The notes under the pieces: model-generated | Databases searched by the model: none | What the model was told of the DNA's origin: nothing | The model's input: the letters and a program-made list of their open reading frames with translations, nothing else | Assembly (NCBI RefSeq): GCF_026625885.1 | Contig: NZ_CP113068.1 | Span: 1,674,001 to 1,738,000 of the forward strand | From: Roseateles sp. SL47 | Lineage (GTDB): Bacteria; Pseudomonadota; Gammaproteobacteria; Burkholderiales; Burkholderiaceae_C | Reading direction: 5' to 3' | DNA: 64,000 nt | In this document: positions 1-8,916 of the stretch, one piece after another | Numbering within the stretch: the stretch's first letter is position 1 | Layout: every line of letters starts with the position of its first letter | Made by a program: the position numbers and the translations under genes

Positions 1-1544
1 AGCATCAGCTCGATCAGCTCCCGGTGGCGCGGCAGGTCCCGCACGGCATGCTGACCCAACTGGGCAATCATGCGGAACTCCTGCTGTGCCTCTGCTGAGC
101 GGCGCCAACCCGCGCGGGCACCTTCCAGGCGCGTCTCGTATTCCATCCCATACAGCACATACTGCCAGCTGGCCGGCAGGTACATCTCCACATCGGTGAT
201 GAAGTCCAGCCGCTGCGGCGGGCGATGGCGCCACATGGCGAGTTTGTCGCGCAGGCTGTCGGGCATGCTGCTGGGGTCCGCGTTGTCGCGCCAGAAGCGG
301 GTGTCCCGGCGCTGCGTCAGCGCGTAGTGCATCTTGATGAAGTCCACGATGCGGGCATATCGCTCTGACATGAACCGATTGAAGTGGCGGGCCACCGGCT
401 CGGTATCGCCGTCAAACGGGAACAGCTGTGCAATCAGATAGGCGGCCGTTTCAATCAGCCCGATGCCGGAGGATTCCAGCGGTTCCAGGAACCCGCCGGA
501 CAGGCCCACGGCCACGCAGTTCTTCACCCACTGCGTTTCTCGATAACCCACATTGAGCGTCAGCTTGCGCGGTGTCAGTGACTGCGCAGCCGGGCCGATG
601 TAGTGACGCAGTTCCCGCTCCGCAGACTCGTCATCCGTGTGCCGGCTGCTGTAGACATGCCCGATGCCGCGACGCTCCTGCAGTCCGATATCCCAGATCC
701 ACCCATGGTGCTGGGCCGTGGCCATCGTGCAGGAGGCAATCGGCGCGTCCGGCCGCTCATACGGCACCTGCATGGCCAAGGCGCGGTCCACAAACAGGAC
801 ATCCTTCAACGGCTTGAAGGCAGAGCCCAGCGCCTGTCCGATCAACCGGGCATGAAAGCCGCTGCAATCCACATACAGCCCGGCCCGCAGCACACCGGCT
901 TCGCGCGTGTGCACCGCCTCAATCGCACCTTGTTCATCCAGCGCCACCTGATCGACAGTGGCAATCACTCGTTTCACGCCCAGCGACTGGGCCTGCTCGG
1001 CCAGCAACACCGCAAAGCGCCCCGCATCGAAGTGATAGGCATAGTTGAGTGCGCCCTGGAAATCACCATCGCCGGCCCGCTTGGGCCCATGACGCGCATC
1101 CACCACCGCCTTCTGCAGGGTCACGGCTTCTGCAAAGGCCCGGTCGGGACCTGCGTCGCCCATCAGCCAGTACGGCAGCAGTTCCGGCGCGCCCGGGCGC
1201 TGGCTTGGCAGGCTGAAAGGATGGAAGTAGTGATCGCTGCCTCGCTGCTCCGGCCCTCGTTCCGCCACCGGCGGACGCACCCAGTCATTGAACTGCACCC
1301 CCTGTTTGAAGGTCGCGGAGCAGGCCTGCAGAAATCGCGATTCCGAAATGCCGATGGCAGACAGGGTCCCCCGAATCGAGGGGAAGGTGCCTTCACCGAC
1401 GCCGATGATGCCAATGTCGCTAGCCTCCACCAGCGTGATGCGAACCCCACCATGGGCCGTGCCGAGGTGCTGCGCCAGAAACGCCGCCGTCAGCCAGCCG
1501 GCCGTACCGCCACCCACAATGAGAATGTCCTCAATCGCCTTCAT
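1..1544 (-). CDS. Tryptophan halogenase family flavoprotein (partial, C-terminus outside window)
   Basis: Read on the minus strand from ATG 1544, preceded by GGAGAC; 514 codons are present before the window ends, so most of a roughly 500-540 residue family protein is visible. It begins with the FAD-binding GGGTAGW loop. It continues with the GVGEGTFPS segment, an ATFKQGVQF segment that carries the lysine equivalent to the catalytic Lys of PrnA/RebH-type halogenases, a WIWDI signature (WxWxI; Gly replaces the usual Pro) and a GFLEPLESSGI segment with the conserved Glu. Characterised members chlorinate or brominate indoles using FADH2 from a separate reductase. Members beside TonB-dependent receptors, as here, are common in carbohydrate-uptake loci and their substrates are mostly unknown. 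It is divergent from the receptor gene at 1786. Family assignment is firm; substrate is unknown. Confidence 0.9.
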   Translation of the reverse strand, partial: MKAIEDILIVGGGTAGWLTAAFLAQHLGTAHGGVRITLVEASDIGIIGVGEGTFPSIRGTLSAIGISESRFLQACSATFKQGVQFNDWVRPPVAERGPEQRGSDHYFHPFSLPSQRPGAPELLPYWLMGDAGPDRAFAEAVTLQKAVVDARHGPKRAGDGDFQGALNYAYHFDAGRFAVLLAEQAQSLGVKRVIATVDQVALDEQGAIEAVHTREAGVLRAGLYVDCSGFHARLIGQALGSAFKPLKDVLFVDRALAMQVPYERPDAPIASCTMATAQHHGWIWDIGLQERRGIGHVYSSRHTDDESAERELRHYIGPAAQSLTPRKLTLNVGYRETQWVKNCVAVGLSGGFLEPLESSGIGLIETAAYLIAQLFPFDGDTEPVARHFNRFMSERYARIVDFIKMHYALTQRRDTRFWRDNADPSSMPDSLRDKLAMWRHRPPQRLDFITDVEMYLPASWQYVLYGMEYETRLEGARAGWRRSAEAQQEFRMIAQLGQHAVRDLPRHRELIELM

Positions 1545-1656
1545 GCCGGTTGTCTCCGTGTTTATGCTGTGTTGTGCAAAGGCATCAGTCGTCCGGGATT
1601 GCCCTGCCCATGGGACCTGTGACGCGTCGAGAGGGCAGGAGAGCGACTACGGGTAA

Positions 1657-1687
1657 ATGATAGTGCCCGAAATGACAACGGTGTCAA
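1657..1687 (-). promoter_or_regulatory. Predicted promoter of the halogenase gene
   Basis: On the minus strand TTGACA (1682-1687) is followed after 19 bp by TATCAT (1657-1662). The spacing is one or two bases longer than ideal. The -35 box overlaps the left LacI-type operator (1673-1686). Confidence 0.45.
1673..1686. promoter_or_regulatory. LacI-family operator, left copy
   Basis: TGACAACGGTGTCA is a near-perfect 14-bp palindrome with one mismatch and a central CG, as is typical for LacI/GalR-family sites. It lies 24 bp (centre to centre) from a perfect copy at 1697 and overlaps the -35 box of the halogenase promoter. The cognate regulator is not in the window; it may lie beyond the left edge. 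Confidence 0.65.
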
Positions 1688-1695
1688 TGTTCTCG

Positions 1696-1725
1696 TTGAC
1701 AACGTTGTCAGCGATTGCCTAGGAT
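1696..1725 (+). promoter_or_regulatory. Predicted promoter of the TonB-dependent receptor gene
   Basis: TTGACA (1696-1701) is followed after 18 bp by TAGGAT (1720-1725), 60 bp upstream of the receptor start codon. The -35 box is the left edge of the perfect operator at 1697-1710, so a bound repressor would exclude RNA polymerase. Confidence 0.55.
1697..1710. promoter_or_regulatory. LacI-family operator, right copy
   Basis: TGACAACGTTGTCA is a perfect 14-bp palindrome with a central CG, the form expected for a LacI/GalR-family repressor. It covers the -35 region of the receptor promoter. With the left copy it sits between two divergent genes, suggesting joint repression and sugar-type induction. 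Confidence 0.7.
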
Positions 1726-1785
1726 CGCCATCAAATCACAAGAGCAACCTTTCAAGAGCTTCCCGAAAGCCACCCAGGAGACAAC

Positions 1786-4254
1786 ATGACTTCAGCTTCG
1801 TCCCGCAGGCCAGCCATTGGGCTGGTGACCCCCGTTCAGATGGCAGTTCTAGCCTTGATGGCCGGCGCGGTCCACGCTCAGCAGGCCCCTGACACCCCCG
1901 CGCCTCAGCCCGCCCCTCAACAGGAATCCGCCCCTCAGGGCAGCACCGGTGCCACCGCCGAAACCAAGGACGGCAAGCAGGCCTTGCCGCAGGTGCTGGT
2001 GACCGCCACCAAGCGCAGTACTTCACTGCAGAAGACCCCGGTGTCGGTGACCGCCATCAACGCCTCCACGCTGGAGGACGCGCATGTGAAGAGCATGCTG
2101 GATGTGTTCAACCTGGTGCCCAGCATGCAGGGCACCGGTCAGGGCGACCACGGCATTGTCAGCATCACGCTGCGCGGTATCGGCAATGACAGTGCCAAGA
2201 CCGAATACGCGGACCCGGAAGTGGCCCTCTTCGTGGACGGCGTGTTTGCGCCGCGTCCGGAGGGTGCCGCCACCATGCTGTTCGACCTGGACGGCATCGA
2301 AGTCCTGCGCGGACCGCAGGGCACCCTGTGGGGCCGGAACTCCACCGTTGGCACCATCAACATGAAGACCGCCAAGCCGGTGCTGCGTGACAGCTCCGGG
2401 TATGTCGAAGGCGGTGTGGGCAACTACGCCCGCATGGGCGTCAAAGGCGCCGTGAACATTCCGCTGGGCGATACCGCCGCCGCTCGTCTTGCCTTTGCGC
2501 ATGAGCAGCACGACGGTTATGTGTCCTACCAGCGTCCGCCCGAGATTTCGCTGGCTTCGCAGCAGGCCGCCTACAACGCCTATGTCGCCGGTGGCGGCAC
2601 GGCGGTGGGCTTTCAGCCGATCAACAACAGCCTGTTTGTTCAGAGCGGCGACAAATACAACGCCCAGAACCAGACCGCCGCGCGTCTGAGCTTCCTGCTC
2701 AAGCCCAGCGACAAGCTGCGTTGGGACGTGTCACTGGAACACTTCATGGATCGTGGTACGCCGTCCATGAGCCTGATGCAGACCCCACGTGAAGGCGAGA
2801 AGTTCTGGTCGGCCCTGATCGACACCGCCCCCTCGCTCAAGCGCGACTCCACGTCCATCCGCAGCCGTCTGGAATATGACCTCGGCGGCATGGCACTGGC
2901 CTACGTGGCGGGCTACACCCACTTCAAAGGTTCCGGCACCTATGACCAGGACTTCGGTGTCAATGTGCCCACCAGCTTCACCACGGGCGGTCCTCACCAA
3001 GCGGACAACACCGTCTGGAGCAAGTACACCAGCCACAGCCATGAAGTGACGCTGCAGAGCAACGAGCGCCAGACCATCGACTGGGTGCTGGGTCTGTACT
3101 ACGCCGCTGAAGACAACGGCATCCGCTTCGATATCCCCATCATGAACGGCACCCAGCAGGGCACCGTCAGCTGGCAGGGGTCGTTCATCCAGCCCAAGGA
3201 AACGGTGGATTCCACCGCCGCCTTTGGCCAGGCGACCTGGAACCTGTCCGAGGCCTTCCACGTCACGGGTGGCCTGCGCTATACGCATGATGACCGCAAG
3301 AACAAGGGCGGCCGCGGATGGGTCTGGGCCGGCAATGCCTCGGCACCGCAGATTCCGCTGAACCCGTCGGTGGACCCGACGAATCCGGCCAACGGCTACA
3401 CGGCGGGCAACATCAACGATGCCCACTACACCGGAAACAAGACGACCTGGCTGGCCCGCGCCGCCTACGACCTGAGCAAGACCGCGATGGTCTATGCCAG
3501 CGTCTCGACCGGGTACAAGTCCGGCGGCACTGGTGACGGTGGCTTGCCTTATGGTCCCGAAACCCTGACCAACTACGAGCTGGGCTACAAGACCACGCTG
3601 TGGGATGGCCGCATGACGTTCAATGCCAGCGCCTATCACATGAAGTTCAAGGACTTCCAGTTCAGCGCGCCGGTGATCGTCAACGGCAACCGCCAGTTCG
3701 CCTACAGCAATGCGGAAGGCGCCAAGGTCTCCGGCCTGGAAGTGGAAACCGCTGTGATGCTCACGTCGGACGACAAGCTGCAACTGAGCGCCAGCTACAC
3801 CAAGACCAAGCTGGGCCAACTGGTGGCGGCGTCCAACGACTATGCGCTGCCCACCTGCTTTGACCCAGCCCTGGGCGGAAACTGCGTCGACGTCACCGGC
3901 AATGAACTGCCCCATGCGCCGAAGTTCGCCTTGCAGCTGATGTACGAGCACAACTTCCCGCTCTCCAATGGAGACGGCATTGCGCCGCGCATCAGCTTCC
4001 ACTACCAGACCGCCAACTGGCTGTCGGTGTTCAACCTGGGTGATGGGGACCGCCAGAAGGCGTATTCCACCGCAGACATCAGCCTGCGCTACACCTCCAA
4101 GCGCAACTGGTATGCCGATCTTTATGTCCGCAATGTCAGCGACGAGAAGATCAAGACCAGCGCAGGCAGTGCCGGTACCTATGCCAATCCGATCTGGGTG
4201 GCGCAGTACTCGGCGCCCCGCACCTTCGGCCTGAACGCGGGCTACAACTTCTGA
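1786..4254 (+). CDS. TonB-dependent outer-membrane receptor
   Basis: 822 residues; ATG preceded by AGGAG. The N-terminus has a hydrophobic signal segment ending near VHAQ, then a Pro/Gln-rich linker and a TonB-box-like LPQVLVTATKR. A plug domain follows (DVFNLVPSMQG, VALFVDGVF, IEVLRGPQGTLWGRNSTVGTIN), then a 22-strand-type beta barrel ending in GYNF, the usual terminal Phe for barrel assembly. Such receptors import large substrates across the outer membrane using TonB/ExbBD energy. The neighbours (halogenase-like flavoprotein, GH1 glucosidase, LacI operators) suggest a glycoside or oligosaccharide rather than a siderophore. That substrate class is inferred from context only. Confidence 0.93.
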   Translation: MTSASSRRPAIGLVTPVQMAVLALMAGAVHAQQAPDTPAPQPAPQQESAPQGSTGATAETKDGKQALPQVLVTATKRSTSLQKTPVSVTAINASTLEDAHVKSMLDVFNLVPSMQGTGQGDHGIVSITLRGIGNDSAKTEYADPEVALFVDGVFAPRPEGAATMLFDLDGIEVLRGPQGTLWGRNSTVGTINMKTAKPVLRDSSGYVEGGVGNYARMGVKGAVNIPLGDTAAARLAFAHEQHDGYVSYQRPPEISLASQQAAYNAYVAGGGTAVGFQPINNSLFVQSGDKYNAQNQTAARLSFLLKPSDKLRWDVSLEHFMDRGTPSMSLMQTPREGEKFWSALIDTAPSLKRDSTSIRSRLEYDLGGMALAYVAGYTHFKGSGTYDQDFGVNVPTSFTTGGPHQADNTVWSKYTSHSHEVTLQSNERQTIDWVLGLYYAAEDNGIRFDIPIMNGTQQGTVSWQGSFIQPKETVDSTAAFGQATWNLSEAFHVTGGLRYTHDDRKNKGGRGWVWAGNASAPQIPLNPSVDPTNPANGYTAGNINDAHYTGNKTTWLARAAYDLSKTAMVYASVSTGYKSGGTGDGGLPYGPETLTNYELGYKTTLWDGRMTFNASAYHMKFKDFQFSAPVIVNGNRQFAYSNAEGAKVSGLEVETAVMLTSDDKLQLSASYTKTKLGQLVAASNDYALPTCFDPALGGNCVDVTGNELPHAPKFALQLMYEHNFPLSNGDGIAPRISFHYQTANWLSVFNLGDGDRQKAYSTADISLRYTSKRNWYADLYVRNVSDEKIKTSAGSAGTYANPIWVAQYSAPRTFGLNAGYNF

Positions 4255-4358
4255 CGGGCAGGTGATGGGAGTGCCCGGCTGGACATCGTTTGACTGCACT
4301 GCGCGGCCTTGCCCGAGGGCGATGGCCCGCCGTGCCACTCCCTGCCTTTGATTCCGCC

Positions 4359-5748
4359 ATGAACAGAAAGACCATGCAGCCTTCCGACGCCACGCCCGCG
4401 ACCGATACCGCCCTGATCCGCGATCTGATTTTCCAGCCTGCCTGCAGGCTTTCAATGGGGCTCTGCTACCAGTGCTGCACAAATCGAGGGCGCAGCCCGC
4501 GAGGACGGCAAGGGGGAATCCATCTGGGACCGCTTCTGCGCCCAGCCCGGCCGCATCAAGGATGCCTCCAACATCGATGTGGCCTGTGATCATTACCACC
4601 GCTATGGCGATGATGTGGCGCTGATGAAGTGGCTGGGCCTGGATGCCTACCGCTTCTCCATTGCCTGGCCTCGCGTGCAGCCACAAGGCCGCGGCGCCTG
4701 GAATGAAGCCGGCTTTGCGTTTTACGACCGGCTGGTCGACAAGCTGCTGGAAGCGGGCATCCGCCCGCATGCCACGCTCTATCACTGGGACCTGCCGCAG
4801 GCGCTGGATGACGGCATTGGCGGCTGGCTCTCCCGCGATGTGGTGCCGCTGTTTGCCGACTATGGCGCAGAGGTGGCGCGTCGTTTGGGTGATCGTCTGG
4901 CCAGCATTGCCACGCTGAATGAACCGTGGTGCTCCGCGACGCTGGGCTACGAGACCGCGCAGTTTGCGCCCGGTCACACCAGCCGTGCCGAAGCGGCGCA
5001 GGTGTCCCACCATCTGCTGATGGCCCACGGCGCGGCCATCCAGGCCATGCGGGCCGTGGGGCCGAAGTCCGAGCTGGGCATTGTGCTGAACTTCACCCCG
5101 TCATTCCCGGCCGAACCGCTGCTGGAGGCCGACCGCCGTGCCGCGCGCATTGATGACGGCCTCAGCACGCGCTGGTACATGGACCCGGTGTTCCGGGGCC
5201 AGTATCCCGCCGACATCATCGACTACCTCGGGGCGGACGCGCCGAAGATCCAGGCGGGCGACCTGGCGCTGATCCATCAGCCGCTGGACTTCCTCGGGGT
5301 GAACTTCTACACCCGCAGCTTCATCAGCACCCAACAGCCTGGCCTGACACCGCCGGGGGAACTGGGCTTCACCGACATGGGCTGGGAGATCTATCCGCAG
5401 GCGTTGACGCAACATCTGCTGCGCATCACCCGTGAATACACACCGCCCCCCATGTACATCACTGAAAACGGCATGGCCAATGCGGATACGGTGGTGAACG
5501 GTGCGGTGCCCGATCAGGCCCGCATTGCCTATCTGCGCAGCCATCTCTCCGCGCTGGCGCAGGCGGTGGCATTGGGCGCGGATGTCCGGGGCTACTTCTA
5601 TTGGAGCCTGCTGGACAACTTCGAATGGAATTCCGGCTACCTGAAGCGCTTTGGCCTGTTCCATGTGGACTATGACAGTCAACAGCGGTTGGCCAAGGAC
5701 AGTGCCCACTGGTACCGCAACGTGATTGAGCAGTTCCGGCAGCCGTAA
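4359..5748 (+). pseudogene. GH1 beta-glucosidase, frameshifted by a 4-bp duplication
   Basis: The downstream frame (from about 4441 to the stop at 5746-5748) is a clear glycoside hydrolase family 1 enzyme. It has QIEGAAREDGKGESIWDRF near the start, the acid/base motif TLNEPW (about 4912-4929), the nucleophile motif YITENG (about 5455-5472) and a C-terminal FGLFHVDY segment. The natural N-terminus (ATG 4359 or 4374) is in another frame. The sequence at 4437-4444 is CCTG repeated twice; removing one copy joins the frames as FQPAGFQWGSATSAAQIEG, the expected GH1 start, giving about 461 residues. A GTG at 4579 could start only a protein lacking the first strand of the barrel. The duplication is either a real lesion or a sequencing error. 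It follows the receptor gene in the same direction and was probably co-transcribed. Confidence 0.85.
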
Positions 5749-5753
5749 GAACC

Positions 5754-5779
5754 GGGGGCGCTCCTCTGGGCGCGCCCCC
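5754..5779. terminator. GC hairpin between convergent genes
   Basis: GGGGGCGC (5754-5761) and GCGCCCCC (5772-5779) form an 8-bp stem with a 10-nt loop just after the glucosidase stop and before the end of the opposing peptidase gene. There is no T-run, so intrinsic termination is uncertain. Confidence 0.35.
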
Positions 5780-5790
5780 GACCGCCCTCA

Positions 5791-7809
5791 TCACCAGATG
5801 CGGATACGGTCTTCAGGCGCCTTGTACATCTTGTCGCCCTGGCGGGTCTTGAAGGCCTCGTGGAAGCCGTCGTGGTTGACCACCGCGCCATTGGCCCGGA
5901 AGGCCGGAGGCGAATGCGGGTCCACCGTCAGCAAGGTGAGCTCGCGCTCCTCACGCGTCTTCTGGCGCCAGGCCTGTGCCCAGCCCATGAAGAAGCGCTG
6001 CTCGCCGGTGTAGCCGTCAATCACCGGGGCCGGCTTGCCGCCCAGCGACCGCAGATATGCCTTGTAGGCGATCTGCAGGCCGGACAAGTCCGCAATGTTC
6101 TCCCCCAGGGTCAGCTTGCCGTTCACGTGCTTGCCCGGGATCGGCTCATAGCCTTCGTACTGGGCCACCAGGCGGGCACCGATGGCGTCAAAGGCCTTGC
6201 GGTCTTCATCGGTCCACCAGTTGCGCAGGGTGCCGTTGCCGTCGAACTGGCTGCCCTGATCGTCAAAGCCATGGCTGATTTCATGGCCGATGACCGCGCC
6301 AATGGCACCGTAGTTCACCGCATCGTCCGCCTTCGGGTTGTAGAAGGGCGGTTGCAGGATGGCGGCCGGGAACACGATCTCGTTCATCGTGGGGTTGTAG
6401 TAGGCATTCACCGTCTGCGGTGTCATCAGCCAGTCGCGGCGGTCGACCGGCTTGCTGGCCATGGCCGCCTTGCGCTGCCATTCAAACTGCGCGGCACGCT
6501 GGGCATTGCCCAGGGCGTCACCAGCCCGGACCTCCAGCTTGCCGTAGTCGCGCCAGGTGTCCGGATACGCGATCTTGATCATGTATTTGGACAGCTTGTC
6601 CTGCGCCTGCGCCTTGGTGGCGGGCGTCATCCAGCTCAGGCCGTCGATGGAGGTCTTGTAGGCCGCCAGCAAATTGTTCACCAGCGCCAGCATGCGGGCC
6701 TTGTCCGCCGCCGGGAAGTAGCGCTTCACGTATTCCTGGCCCACGGCTTCGCCCAGCGCGCCGTTGACATGGTCCACCGCCTTCTGCCAGCGCGGCTGGT
6801 CGGTCTTCAGGCCGCTCAGCGCCTGGCCGTGGAAGGCGAAATGCGCCTCCCGGAAGGGCTTGGGCAGCACGTCGGCATGGGCATCCAGGGCATGCAGGGT
6901 CAGGTAGAGCTTCCAGTCCTCCAGCGGGGCGTTGGCCAGCAGCTTGGCGGCGCTGACGAAGTAGCTCGGTTCCATCACCACCAGCTTGTCCAGCTGGGGC
7001 AGCGACGCGGCGGCGAAGTAGGCCTTCCAGTCGAAGCCAGGCGCTTTGGCGGCCAGCTCCTCCGGCGTCATCGGGTTGTAGACCTTGGTCGGCTCGCGCA
7101 GGTCCACTTTGTCCCACTGCACCTCGGCCAGGCTGCGCTCCAGGGCCAGCACGCGGCGTGCAGCATCGGCGGGGTCCTTCAGGCCGGCATGGCGGGCCAG
7201 GGTTTCCAGATAGTGGTGGTAGGCGCCCAGGGCCTTGGCCAGACGCTCGTCGTCCTTCTTGAGGTAGTAGTCGCGATCGGGCAGACCCAGGCCGCTCTGC
7301 CCGGCCTGCAGGCGGTTGGTGCCGGGTTCGGCATAGTCGGCCTCGATGTCCAGCCCCACGGCGGTGTCGACCACACCGTTGGTCTTGCCCATCCAGGCGG
7401 CGAGCTGCTCACGGGTCTGGATGGCCTGGATGCTGTCCAGCATCGGGCGCATGGCGGCCAGGCCGGCCTTGTCGATGGCGGCGGTGTTCAGGTAGGCGTT
7501 GAAGTAGTCGCCGATCTTCTGGTCGTTGCCGGCCTTGCTTTTCTTGGCGGCAATCGCTTCGGCGATGGTGCGCACCCGCTTGTCGGTCATGTCGGCCAGC
7601 ACGGTGAAGGCGCCGAAGGAGGACTTGTCGTTGGGGATGGCGGTGTGGGTCAGCCAATGGCCGTTGGCCGCACGGAACAGATCATCCTGCGGGCGGACGG
7701 TCTTGTCCGCGCCGGACAGGTCCAGGCCCGACTGCGGGGGAGCGGCCATGGCAAGGGCGGCGAACTGCATCGCGGTCGCCAGCAGGGTCAGACGGATGGC
7801 TTTTTTCAT
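5791..7809 (-). CDS. M13 family zinc metallopeptidase (neprilysin/PepO-like)
   Basis: 672 residues from ATG 7809, chosen because MKKAIRLTLLATAMQFAALAMA is a good signal peptide; an in-frame ATG at 7851 would only add a non-signal leader. The N-terminal M13 domain is followed by NAYYNPTMNEIVFPA and the zinc site VIGHEISHGFDD (HExxH near residue 506). The third ligand motif GENIADLSG comes next. The C-terminus TYPE PEDRIRIW matches the usual conserved end of the family. Members are periplasmic or cell-surface oligopeptidases that cleave on the amino side of hydrophobic residues. The gene is monocistronic and convergent with the glucosidase gene. No strong ribosome-binding site is visible at either start. 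Confidence 0.93.
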   Translation of the reverse strand: MKKAIRLTLLATAMQFAALAMAAPPQSGLDLSGADKTVRPQDDLFRAANGHWLTHTAIPNDKSSFGAFTVLADMTDKRVRTIAEAIAAKKSKAGNDQKIGDYFNAYLNTAAIDKAGLAAMRPMLDSIQAIQTREQLAAWMGKTNGVVDTAVGLDIEADYAEPGTNRLQAGQSGLGLPDRDYYLKKDDERLAKALGAYHHYLETLARHAGLKDPADAARRVLALERSLAEVQWDKVDLREPTKVYNPMTPEELAAKAPGFDWKAYFAAASLPQLDKLVVMEPSYFVSAAKLLANAPLEDWKLYLTLHALDAHADVLPKPFREAHFAFHGQALSGLKTDQPRWQKAVDHVNGALGEAVGQEYVKRYFPAADKARMLALVNNLLAAYKTSIDGLSWMTPATKAQAQDKLSKYMIKIAYPDTWRDYGKLEVRAGDALGNAQRAAQFEWQRKAAMASKPVDRRDWLMTPQTVNAYYNPTMNEIVFPAAILQPPFYNPKADDAVNYGAIGAVIGHEISHGFDDQGSQFDGNGTLRNWWTDEDRKAFDAIGARLVAQYEGYEPIPGKHVNGKLTLGENIADLSGLQIAYKAYLRSLGGKPAPVIDGYTGEQRFFMGWAQAWRQKTREERELTLLTVDPHSPPAFRANGAVVNHDGFHEAFKTRQGDKMYKAPEDRIRIW

Positions 7810-8037
7810 CACAGGCGCATGAAAGGAGTGCGGGCAAGCCCGACGGAGCATCTAGCCTATGACAAAAGACAGGGGCTGCCAAAAGCCATGAGTCCCGCAG
7901 GCGCAGGGGGCGACCCGTCGGGACCGCCGCCGGGCGACTGCCGTCGGGACTGCGATACTCCGCCCAAACAGGACCAAGGACCGCTGCGGCCTGCGGGGCG
8001 ATGGCCGCGCGGACCGCCGACAGAGTCAGGAGTGCAT

Positions 8038-8826
8038 GTGGAGACATTGCAGATATCAACCGATGCGCGGGGCGTGGCTCGCGTGAGGATGAACCGGCCG
8101 GAGGTGTTCAACGCCTTCAACGAGGCCATGATTGCCGACCTCACCGAGGCCTTCCGGCAACTGGGCGAAGACCCCGCCGTGCGGGTGATCGTGCTGTCCG
8201 GCAACGGCAAGGCCTTCAGCGCCGGAGCGGATATCCAGTGGATGAAGCGGGCCGCCGAGGCCTCGCAGGGCTGGAACGTCGAGGACGCCCGGCGCTTTGC
8301 CACCATGCTGGATGGGCTGGCGCGCTGCCCCAAACCGACGCTCGCCCAGGTGCATGGCGTGGCACTGGGCGGCGGCGTGGGCCTGACCCTGGCCTGCGAC
8401 ATCGCCATCGCCACCCGTGGGGCGCAGTTCGCTGTCAGCGAGGCCCGCTTCGGCATCCTGCCGGCGGTCATCGGGCCCTATGTGGTCAATGCGGTCGGGC
8501 CGCGTCAGGCACGCCGTCTGGCGCTGACCGCCAGTCGCATCGAGGCACCGGAAGCCCTGCAGTTGGGCCTGGTGCAGCAGGTGGTGGACGCTGAGGGCCT
8601 GGACGATGCCGTGCAGACCTGCATCACGGAGCTGCTGGCCGGGGGGCCGCAGGCGCAAGCCGAGATCAAGCGGCTGATGGCGCAGCTGGCGGTGGGACCG
8701 ATCACGCCGCAGGTGCTGGAACTGACCGCCCAGACCATCGCACGGATACGAACCGGGGACGAAGCCCGCGTAGGGTTCGCCGCCTTCCTGGCCAAGCAGC
8801 CCGCGCCGTGGATTCCGCCGGCCTGA
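8038..8826 (+). CDS. Enoyl-CoA hydratase/isomerase family protein
   Basis: 262 residues from GTG 8038, chosen because AGGAG (8028-8032) lies 5 nt upstream. Crotonase fold: the oxyanion-hole segment KAFSAGADIQWMKR and the second segment VHGVALGGGVGLTLACD are both present, and SEARFGILPAVIGPYV carries the conserved acidic position. The GADxxWM and PAVIxPYV signatures resemble methylglutaconyl-CoA hydratase (leucine pathway). Its position 90 nt upstream of the PaaH-type dehydrogenase suggests instead the dehydroadipyl-CoA hydratase step of phenylacetate breakdown. Family is certain; which substrate is not. Confidence 0.9.
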   Translation: METLQISTDARGVARVRMNRPEVFNAFNEAMIADLTEAFRQLGEDPAVRVIVLSGNGKAFSAGADIQWMKRAAEASQGWNVEDARRFATMLDGLARCPKPTLAQVHGVALGGGVGLTLACDIAIATRGAQFAVSEARFGILPAVIGPYVVNAVGPRQARRLALTASRIEAPEALQLGLVQQVVDAEGLDDAVQTCITELLAGGPQAQAEIKRLMAQLAVGPITPQVLELTAQTIARIRTGDEARVGFAAFLAKQPAPWIPPA

Positions 8827-8916
8827 GCCGATGGCGAGGCCTATCCTGACCACGCCCCTTTCACTGATCGATGCACAGACGGCCGCGCCGCAGCGCGCCG
8901 CTGACGGAGACTTTTA

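Noticed and set aside
2731..5028. 765-codon minus-strand ORF
   Set aside because: Antisense shadow of the TonB receptor and glucosidase genes; no domain and a composition typical of GC-rich complementary frames.
5860..8826. 988-codon plus-strand ORF
   Set aside because: Only its last 262 codons (from GTG 8038) form a real gene; the rest is antisense to the M13 peptidase.
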